From Candidatus Saccharimonadota bacterium (GTDB lineage: Bacteria; Patescibacteriota; Saccharimonadia; Saccharimonadales; Saccharimonadaceae), in the NCBI GenBank assembly GCA_002861585.1, contig PJQJ01000014.1, positions 28,107 to 33,374 of the forward strand: 5,268 nt of DNA, written 5' to 3'. Under the pieces are notes generated by a model. It did not search any database and had not been told where the DNA came from. It worked only from the letters and a program-made list of their open reading frames with translations. Shown here in pieces: positions 1 to 4,920 of the stretch. How positions within the stretch are numbered: position 1 is the stretch's first letter; the number at the start of each line of letters is the position of its first letter. Position numbers and translations under genes: made by a program.

Positions 1-168
1 TCAATCGATGAAATCCCCTATGATCAGATGTGGCAGGATGATCGCTACTGGTTGCCGCTCGTATTAGACGGAAAACTAATTCAGGGTGAGTTCACTTTTG
101 ATGAACATGACAATATGCTGACCCATACTATTGTCGAAGTTGAAGATTTTCTTACCCCAACTGCGTAA
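1..168 (+). CDS. MTH1-like Nudix 8-oxo-dGTP diphosphatase, C-terminal part (5' end outside window)
   Basis: This is the last 55 codons of a gene open at the left edge, ending in TAA at 166-168. The peptide contains IPYDQMWQDDRYWLPLVL, followed by a GEFTFDEHDNML strand and a final VEVEDF-like segment. It lines up closely with the C-terminus of human MTH1 (IPFKDMWPDDSYWFPLLL). W11, D13, D14 and W17 of this fragment correspond to MTH1 W117, D119, D120 and W123, which form the pocket that recognises the oxidised purine base. The Nudix box itself lies upstream of the window and cannot be checked. By family knowledge the enzyme hydrolyses oxidised purine nucleoside triphosphates to monophosphates and so prevents their incorporation into DNA; it is cytoplasmic. 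The next gene starts 5 bases after this stop, so the two are probably cotranscribed. The family call is strong for so short a fragment; the exact substrate is inferred. Confidence 0.85.
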   Translation, partial: SIDEIPYDQMWQDDRYWLPLVLDGKLIQGEFTFDEHDNMLTHTIVEVEDFLTPTA

Positions 169-173
169 ACCAC

Positions 174-962
174 ATGGATATGTACAGCTACTGGCAAAAG
201 CAAACACCAGATGGACCACTCTTTCCTGATATTGAATGGAATAAGCCCGAACAAAAACGCTACGCTGGCAAATTAACTATTATTGGGGGCAATAAACTAG
301 GTTTTGCGGCACCAGCTCAGTCTTATAGTGATGCCCTAAAAGCGGGTATCGGCGATATGCGAGTAGTGTTACCCGACGCACTCCGACGGGCAATACCAGC
401 GACGATGGTCGACAGCGTCTTTGTGCCAACCAATGCCTCGGGCGGAATCAGCAAAGATGCCGAAGAAGAGATACTTGGCTTATGTGCTTGGTCGGACGGT
501 GTGCTGCTGATTGGAGACACCGGTAGAAATTCTGAAACAGCCATCGTCATGGAATCACTCCTGCAGCGCTACAGTGGCCCATTAACTGTTACCCGCGATG
601 GTATTGATCTGCTAAAGAACAGCGCTGAGGTTCTCCTACAGCGCGAACAAACCGTGCTGGTTGTCTCTTTTGCTCAGCTGCAAAAGTTATTCCAGGCAGT
701 CTACTATCCAAAAACATTGCTATTTAGCATGCAGCTGACATCTTTTGTTGAAGCACTGCATAAGTTTACGATTACTTTCCCGGTGGCACTGGTCGTTCTT
801 CACCAAGAACAGCTTATCGTCGCTCACGACGGAAATATAACTTCAACACCGTTCACTGAACCAATGAGAATCTGGCGAGGATCGGTCGCCTCGCGGGCAG
901 CAGTTTATTGGATATGGAATCAGCAAAAACCTCTTGAAGCAGTAACAGCAAGTTTCCTCTAA
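174..962 (+). CDS. NAD(P)HX dehydratase-like (ribokinase-fold) protein lacking the catalytic GTGD motif
   Basis: This 262-aa soluble protein has no signal peptide or membrane segment. Residues 29-67 (KRYAGKLTIIGGNKLGF, then AALK/AGIGDMRVVLP-like sequence) resemble the start of the YjeF C-terminal/NnrD domain: a strand ending in IGG, an Ala-rich helix, then AGxG and a strand ending in LP. The order of later elements also fits: LLIGDTGRN at 111-119 in place of GPGLG, GPLTVTRDGIDLL at 135-147 in place of the LDADGLN strand, a TVLVV strand at 160-164, and an LVVLHQEQLIVAHDG hairpin at 206-220. The family's AGTGD loop, which carries the catalytic Asp, is replaced by WRGSVAS at 234-240, and no THP(G/H)E motif follows the TVLVV strand. 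It may therefore be a pseudoenzyme or have a different substrate. ATG at 174 is taken as the start; ATG at 180 is also possible, and neither has a clear Shine-Dalgarno. The 5-nt gap to the Nudix gene suggests translational coupling. The fold call is moderate; the function is unknown. Confidence 0.75.
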   Translation: MDMYSYWQKQTPDGPLFPDIEWNKPEQKRYAGKLTIIGGNKLGFAAPAQSYSDALKAGIGDMRVVLPDALRRAIPATMVDSVFVPTNASGGISKDAEEEILGLCAWSDGVLLIGDTGRNSETAIVMESLLQRYSGPLTVTRDGIDLLKNSAEVLLQREQTVLVVSFAQLQKLFQAVYYPKTLLFSMQLTSFVEALHKFTITFPVALVVLHQEQLIVAHDGNITSTPFTEPMRIWRGSVASRAAVYWIWNQQKPLEAVTASFL

Positions 963-994
963 GAACTATTGCTTAATTTAATCTTTTGTTTTAA

Positions 995-1000
995 AGTAGG
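995..1000 (+). promoter_or_regulatory. Ribosome binding site of the 1009 gene
   Basis: AGTAGG lies 8 nt before ATG 1009 and differs from AGGAGG at one base. It is one of the few recognisable Shine-Dalgarno sequences in this window and supports the chosen start. Confidence 0.5.
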
Positions 1001-1008
1001 TATCTGAT

Positions 1009-1872
1009 ATGCCTGAATCAGAAGTAGCCATCCACGCCATTCCTATGCCTCGTCGGCCAAGAACGATCGAGAGCGAGATTGATGCTGCGTATGAAGACGG
1101 CGACTTTGATCAAGCTGACTCATTACTGCGAAGGGCAATTCAAGAGCAATACACCGACGGTGAACGCATTGATATGTTCTATCGATTCGGGCTTAAGCAT
1201 ATTTCAAGCGTTTACCACAAGCTAATCGCCGAAGTGAAGACAGAAGGCATCCTCAGCGAAGAAAGAACTGAAGAAGCGTCAGATATCTATGCCTGGGCAA
1301 CGGTACTACTTGAAACAAGCCTTGATGAGCTCAATGCCCTGCAATCATCAGAACAAACAGCGGAAGCAGTAGCCCTTAGTAAACGGTTGAGCGGCGTCAT
1401 CGACGAGATCATTATCTTCACACTACTTGCCCGAGAGTTCTGCATAACAGGCCGATTCGTACCGATTCCAGCCACCCTAGAGCAAGATAAATTCGCCAGC
1501 AAAAAAGATGGCAACAAGTCTATAGATTTTCAGATTTTTGATCTTATGGACCGAGACGAAGGGGAACCGAAAATCATTCCCCTGCAGGTCAAACATCATG
1601 TTAGAAAATCAGAGCTTGAAGAGTACGAACCTTCTATTGTACTTGTTGGAATTGTAAACCTCTTTAATAATCAGCAGATATACGGCAGCGATTCAGTTGC
1701 TCGCGCGTTAATACGCGAAGTTAAAGCCCTACCTCCGCTGGACCGTGACGAAAAGCATATGAATGAAGCAGTATACAATCTACTGCGCACACTCGATCAC
1801 TGGACAACATATAAACGAAGAGAAGCACTTAAAAAAGCAACCGCAAAAGAAACGACACCAATTGCTTCGTAA
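1009..1872 (+). CDS. Hypothetical protein with possible PD-(D/E)XK-like core
   Basis: I do not recognise this 287-aa protein. It is acidic, soluble in appearance, and has no signal peptide or membrane helix. Residues 18-145 are mainly helical and charged, beginning with a tetratricopeptide-like stretch (IDAAYEDGDFDQADSLLRRA, 24-43). Residues 141-217 look alpha/beta: AREFCITGRFVPIP, a loop, then SIDFQIFDLMDR (171-182), a turn, and IIPLQVKHHV (189-198). The order helix with E143, D173 in one strand and Q193-x-K195 in the next resembles the PD-(D/E)XK nuclease fold in its Mrr-like QxK form. That is inference from pattern alone. The C-terminus is helical and basic (YKRREALKKATAKE). ATG at 1009 is preceded by AGTAGG (995-1000), one mismatch from AGGAGG, with 8-nt spacing, which supports this start. 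It lies 46 bp after the dehydratase-like gene and may share its transcript. It ends directly at a hairpin terminator. Confidence 0.88.
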   Translation: MPESEVAIHAIPMPRRPRTIESEIDAAYEDGDFDQADSLLRRAIQEQYTDGERIDMFYRFGLKHISSVYHKLIAEVKTEGILSEERTEEASDIYAWATVLLETSLDELNALQSSEQTAEAVALSKRLSGVIDEIIIFTLLAREFCITGRFVPIPATLEQDKFASKKDGNKSIDFQIFDLMDRDEGEPKIIPLQVKHHVRKSELEEYEPSIVLVGIVNLFNNQQIYGSDSVARALIREVKALPPLDRDEKHMNEAVYNLLRTLDHWTTYKRREALKKATAKETTPIAS

Positions 1873-1909
1873 AGTAAAAGATCTAGCCCAGTAGACTAGA
1901 TCTTTTACT
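1873..1909. terminator. Bidirectional hairpin terminator between the 1009 gene and tRNA-Leu
   Basis: AGTAAAAGATCTAG (1873-1886) and CTAGATCTTTTACT (1896-1909) are perfect 14-bp inverted repeats around a 9-nt loop. The repeat begins right after the TAA of the rightward gene (1870-1872). It ends one base before the encoded CCA of the leftward tRNA (1911-1913). The T-rich run sits inside the stem on both strands rather than after it, so the same element could end both convergent transcripts. The placement and perfect pairing make chance unlikely. Confidence 0.8.
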
Positions 1910-1910
1910 C

Positions 1911-1997
1911 TGGTACCGCGGACCGGACTTGAACCGGTACGTCCCGAAGGACACAAGATTTTGAGTCTGGCGTGTCTACCAATTCCACCACCGCGGC
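1911..1997 (-). tRNA. tRNA-Leu (anticodon CAA), CCA end encoded
   Basis: The minus strand reads GCCGCGG, TG, a D arm with GTG/CAC stem and GAATTGGTAGA loop, an anticodon loop CTCAAAA, and a long variable arm (GTCC-TTCG-GGAC). It continues with a T arm (ACCGG-TTCAAGT-CCGGT), the 3' strand CCGCGGT and ACCA. This is 87 nt in all. The anticodon CAA (1963-1961) reads UUG. The long variable arm, the A73 discriminator and the G1-U72 pair (also seen in E. coli tRNA-Leu UAA) all fit leucine. The acceptor and T stems pair fully. One defect is visible in the anticodon stem: C at 1969 opposite U at 1955 (28-42), leaving three pairs next to the loop and one outer C-G pair. CCA is encoded at 1913-1911. Confidence 0.95.
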
Positions 1998-2003
1998 ATG
2001 CAT

Positions 2004-2032
2004 TTGATGAGTAGGCTATTCAATTGTACAAT
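2004..2032 (+). promoter_or_regulatory. Sigma70-type promoter for the sortase gene
   Basis: The -35 box is TTGATG (2004-2009; TTGA matches consensus). After a 17-bp spacer comes the -10 box TACAAT (2027-2032, 5 of 6 matches). A start near 2039 would give a leader of about 17 nt before ATG 2056. The -35 box lies only 7 bp from the 5' end of the divergent tRNA. The call rests on consensus match and spacing only. Confidence 0.55.
2023..2028 (-). promoter_or_regulatory. Possible -10 box of the tRNA-Leu promoter
   Basis: The palindrome ATTGTACAAT (2023-2032) also gives TACAAT on the minus strand, placed so that transcription would start near 2016, about 19 nt before the mature tRNA 5' end. I find no good -35 match at 16-18 bp upstream on that strand, so this call is weaker than the sortase-side promoter. 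Confidence 0.35.
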
Positions 2033-2055
2033 AAGAGTAAGAAAGAATCTATTTT

Positions 2056-3327
2056 ATGAATCCTAAAAACACCACAGCTCAAGACGACAATACTTCTAGT
2101 GAACCTAGGAGAGTTCAGGTTCCTCATCGTTCTGATACTACGATGACAGTAAACGCACGAGATCGTGATGCGGCGGCTCAGTTAGTACGGACGCAGCTGG
2201 ATCATATTTACGATACAACCCCTCCAAATCAGCCGAAGCAACAAGAGCAGGCACAAACAGGAGGGACTGATAATAATCCCTATAATCGAACGCATACTGC
2301 TGATTCTATGCAACAAGCATCGCAGAGTGATGCTTGGAAACAGTACCATTCCTCATGGCAAAAGTACTATCAGGAATACTACCAGCGCTACTACTTGCAG
2401 CAATTGCAGGCACAAAAGGAAGAGTTGAGCAGGGGAGCAGCAGAGAGAGCAAAAGTACCAGCTCAGGATACAACACCATCGAATAAACCGGAGCCTTCAT
2501 CAAAAGAAGAGAGCAAGCATACTGCACGTCGTTCTTCTAGCGAAAATCCAGCAACCCGTCTATTGCAGCACGAAATTGTACAAAAGATTAAGCAACAGGC
2601 TGAGGGCGTTCGTCATAGCGCTCATTTTATGCCAATTATTAGTGCCATTGTCGTTGGTCTAATGTTCATGTTTGTTCAATACAATCGTATGTTTGTCGCG
2701 AGCGTCAAAGCCTATGTTAGCCCGGGTAGCACTGCTTCACAAAATATTATTCTTGATCCGACAACCAATACCAAAGTAACGCAGGATCCAAGAATTATTA
2801 TTCCTAAAATCAACGTCGATGCACCGGTTGTTAATGGCTTATCGTCTATTGCTGAAGCAGACGTTCAGCGTGCTCTGCAGGACGGAGTTGTACACTATCC
2901 AATCCCCGGCGCCAACAGTCTGCCAGGTCAAAAGGGGAATAGCGTTTTCCTAGGCCATTCAAGTAATGATGTGTTTGATAACGGCAATTACAAATTTGTC
3001 TTCCTGCTACTAGAGCGTCTTGAAGTAGGCGATACTTTTTATGTTCATTATCAAGGCACTCGCTACACCTACTCAATTACGAAAAAAGAGGTAATTCTTC
3101 CTAATGAAGTAGGCAAGCTAGTCCTGCCGGCCGATAAGCCAATGGCGACACTGGTAACATGTGTACCAATTGGAACAGCGCTAAAACGACTTGTTGTCTA
3201 TGCGGAGCAGATAAGCCCAAGCCCAACGAGTGCGACAGGAGCTCCAGAGGAAAAAGCTAATGAAGATGCAGGCAAGCTCCCTGGTTACTCACCAACATTT
3301 CTCGATAGATTATTTGGCGGCAACTAG
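2056..3327 (+). CDS. Membrane-anchored sortase with long Gln/Tyr-rich cytoplasmic leader
   Basis: The 423-aa protein has three parts. Residues 1-190 are hydrophilic and low in complexity, rich in Q, S, T and charged residues. They include a periodic aromatic segment at 101-114 (WQKYY, then QEYY and QRYY). Residues 193-208 (PIISAIVVGLMFMFVQ) are the only membrane helix, giving a type II topology with the catalytic domain outside. The sortase beta-barrel spans about 246-384, from RIIIPKINVDAPV to VVYAE. The catalytic triad is visible: H301 in FLGHSS, C369 in TLVTC and R378 in LKRLVV. The LVTC-x-P ending recalls class D/E sortases, but I do not assign a class. By family knowledge it is a cysteine transpeptidase that cuts a sorting motif in surface proteins and joins them to an amine acceptor. 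A 38-residue tail follows the barrel and ends PTFLDRLFGGN. No LPxTG-type substrate is visible in the window. ATG 2056 lacks a clear Shine-Dalgarno (AAGAAAG upstream at most). Confidence 0.93.
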   Translation: MNPKNTTAQDDNTSSEPRRVQVPHRSDTTMTVNARDRDAAAQLVRTQLDHIYDTTPPNQPKQQEQAQTGGTDNNPYNRTHTADSMQQASQSDAWKQYHSSWQKYYQEYYQRYYLQQLQAQKEELSRGAAERAKVPAQDTTPSNKPEPSSKEESKHTARRSSSENPATRLLQHEIVQKIKQQAEGVRHSAHFMPIISAIVVGLMFMFVQYNRMFVASVKAYVSPGSTASQNIILDPTTNTKVTQDPRIIIPKINVDAPVVNGLSSIAEADVQRALQDGVVHYPIPGANSLPGQKGNSVFLGHSSNDVFDNGNYKFVFLLLERLEVGDTFYVHYQGTRYTYSITKKEVILPNEVGKLVLPADKPMATLVTCVPIGTALKRLVVYAEQISPSPTSATGAPEEKANEDAGKLPGYSPTFLDRLFGGN

Positions 3328-3335
3328 CTTACCAG

Positions 3336-4778
3336 CTACTCATCAAGCACAAGTCGGGATTGCTGCAACGTTGCCCTTTGTGAGGCGTTATTTCGGCCGA
3401 CACTAAAGAGTAGTTCAGCATTATCGCTCAACGTTACAGTCTGACCTTGGGCGACAGTTGTAATTTGGCGTTCATTTGCACCATCGAATTCAATAATACG
3501 GAGCTGGCCATCAAGATCGGTCCATAGGTAGTAATCATCAAGCCATTTAAAAGGCTCTGTCACCCTTTGGGACGTCGTAAAGGTGTGTCCTGTTTTCTTG
3601 TTCAGCTCTAGGTCAAATGTCGTGAACGTCGCCTGGTGCTGTGCAACAATCATACGCCCGTTATTAGAAAAGTATAACCATTCAGCTGGCTGCTCAGTCG
3701 TAATCACCTCATGCACGCTCTCGGCCGTATTAGGGGCGTTTGCTGGATCACGTATCAACTCAACACGATTACCTTGCGAAACGGCAATATAATCCTGATT
3801 GAAGTAGTTATTAACGGCTATAAGCAGTGGACCAGTTGAAGGGTACGTCTTTACGGCGGTTACGTCGTTATCCTTAATAAGGCTCACTTCCTGTACGTTG
3901 TCCTTGGTGGATACCACGCCAACCGTATCACCGCGATAGACAACAAAGTTGGTCACATTCGTCGCGAGCGAGCTGCTCTCGTTCACCGTTACCGAAGCCC
4001 TCTTTAGCTCATTACCAATGAGTGCATAAACAATGTCACCATTATCACCAGCAAACTGTACTTTAGATACCGCACCTAATTTAGCGGTGACATTAATCGC
4101 CTCTGAAGGATTTTCACGGTCAAAACGAATGAATTCTTGTACGTTATTCACCGTGTGCTTAATCAGCAAGAATCGTCCGCCAAGGTTCCATTCAACAAGC
4201 TCAAAGGTGCCAGTTGCACCATCCTGCTTGGTATAAGCCGTATCGGGAATTGCGACCGTTTTGAAGGTTGGATTCTCTTCATCTCGAATATCGGCAAAGA
4301 CTAAACCGGGCTGTGCAGTGTTGGGCTGCAGAACAATCCATCGTCGATTCGGTGAAGCAAGCGAGTCAGCAATGGCATCAAATTCACGTACAGTCGTTGT
4401 CGTGATGTTATTTGGAATAAAACGAACATAGTTAAGCCACAGCAACTGACCTTCATCTATAGATATACGCTTATTCCAATCACGGTAGCCGTCTCGTCGC
4501 ATAACAATGTCATGCTCGCCCGCAGCGACATTTAACTTCGAGGGCGTACGGATAGTCTGCTGCTTGCCATCAATAATGACATTTGCGTCATCAGGGAAGC
4601 TTCTGAACTGAATTAATCCACTTTGATAAAAGGATCCGCTGTTATTATCGAAGCGATATCCTAACGCCAAAAAGAGTACTATTGCAGAGATAACAATAGT
4701 AGTAACCGTCATAACACCATATGTAAAGAATAAAATGGCACGACGGGTCCGTTTGGAGTGGAAATTTATACCTAACAT
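3336..4778 (-). CDS. PEGA-domain membrane protein with beta-propeller-like ectodomain
   Basis: The protein has 480 aa from ATG 4778; GTG at 4781 directly upstream would add one residue. It starts with a basic cytoplasmic stretch (HSKRTRRA), then a membrane helix at about 15-41, so the rest should be outside. Residues 55-112 form a PEGA domain: GLIQFRSFPDDANVIIDGK, TPSKLNVAAGEHDIVMRRDGY, and a WNKRISID strand (numbers count the GTG codon as 1). Residues 125-481 are rich in beta strands with recurring blade-like units, for example WIVLQPN (148-154), WLYFSNNGRMIVAQ (368-381), and FKWLDDYYLWTDLDG (411-425) with RQITTVAQG (438-446). These resemble TolB/WD40-type propeller blades. PEGA domains are surface or carbohydrate-associated modules whose biochemical role is poorly defined; the partner here is unknown. 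The gene converges on the sortase gene with 8 bp between stops. There is no clear Shine-Dalgarno. PEGA is a firm call; the propeller is an inference. Confidence 0.9.
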   Translation of the reverse strand: MLGINFHSKRTRRAILFFTYGVMTVTTIVISAIVLFLALGYRFDNNSGSFYQSGLIQFRSFPDDANVIIDGKQQTIRTPSKLNVAAGEHDIVMRRDGYRDWNKRISIDEGQLLWLNYVRFIPNNITTTTVREFDAIADSLASPNRRWIVLQPNTAQPGLVFADIRDEENPTFKTVAIPDTAYTKQDGATGTFELVEWNLGGRFLLIKHTVNNVQEFIRFDRENPSEAINVTAKLGAVSKVQFAGDNGDIVYALIGNELKRASVTVNESSSLATNVTNFVVYRGDTVGVVSTKDNVQEVSLIKDNDVTAVKTYPSTGPLLIAVNNYFNQDYIAVSQGNRVELIRDPANAPNTAESVHEVITTEQPAEWLYFSNNGRMIVAQHQATFTTFDLELNKKTGHTFTTSQRVTEPFKWLDDYYLWTDLDGQLRIIEFDGANERQITTVAQGQTVTLSDNAELLFSVGRNNASQRATLQQSRLVLDE

Positions 4779-4789
4779 CACTTCTATTT

Positions 4790-4798
4790 ATTGTATCA
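4790..4798 (-). promoter_or_regulatory. Extended -10 promoter of the PEGA protein gene
   Basis: The minus strand reads TGATACAAT, an extended -10 (TGn plus TACAAT, 5 of 6 matches). The hexamer 17 bp upstream is TTCGTG, a poor -35, so recognition would depend on the extended element. Transcription would begin near 4783, only about 5 nt before ATG 4778, giving a nearly leaderless mRNA. Confidence 0.45.
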
Positions 4799-4831
4799 TT
4801 TAAAAAACAACGCACGAACTGCAAAAAACGC

Positions 4832-4861
4832 TTGCGCTTTTACCGCATTGTTCTATACGAT
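4832..4861 (+). promoter_or_regulatory. Possible promoter for the 4921 gene
   Basis: TTGCGC (4832-4837) and TACGAT (4856-4861) are 18 bp apart and would give a leader of about 53 nt. Both boxes match consensus only partly (3 and 4 of 6). The -10 lies inside an inverted repeat, TCTAT-ACG-ATAGA (4852-4864), that could be an operator or chance. Confidence 0.3.
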
Positions 4862-4920
4862 AGAGTCATACCAATCCAAAGCTTAAGAAGCATTGCAACC
4901 AGCAAAAGTTAGAAAAGGGT

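Noticed and set aside
323..550. Minus-strand and other overlapping open frames (also 1287-1517, 2306-2527, 2846-3076 minus; 3583-3792 and 4033-4236 plus).
   Set aside because: Each lies wholly inside a longer, better-supported gene. None has a recognisable domain or ribosome binding site, and the translations look like frame shadows.
969..997. Promoter TTGCTT-17-TAAAGT directly before the 1009 gene.
   Set aside because: The -10 match is poor and overlaps the AGTAGG ribosome binding site, which explains those bases better. Cotranscription from upstream is simpler.
2056..2630. The Gln/Tyr-rich sortase leader as a separate gene or a frameshifted fusion.
   Set aside because: The frame is continuous from ATG 2056 through the membrane helix and barrel. 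A hydrophilic low-complexity leader needs no fusion to explain it.
3325..3338. Hairpin TAGCT-TACC-AGCTA formed by the two convergent stop codons of the sortase and PEGA genes.
   Set aside because: The stem is only 5 bp with no following T run, and half of it is fixed by two TAG stops facing each other. It is too weak to call a terminator.
4852..4864. Inverted repeat TCTAT-ACG-ATAGA as a repressor operator.
   Set aside because: Five-base arms in AT-rich DNA are expected by chance, and no regulator gene is nearby. It is mentioned only within the possible promoter.
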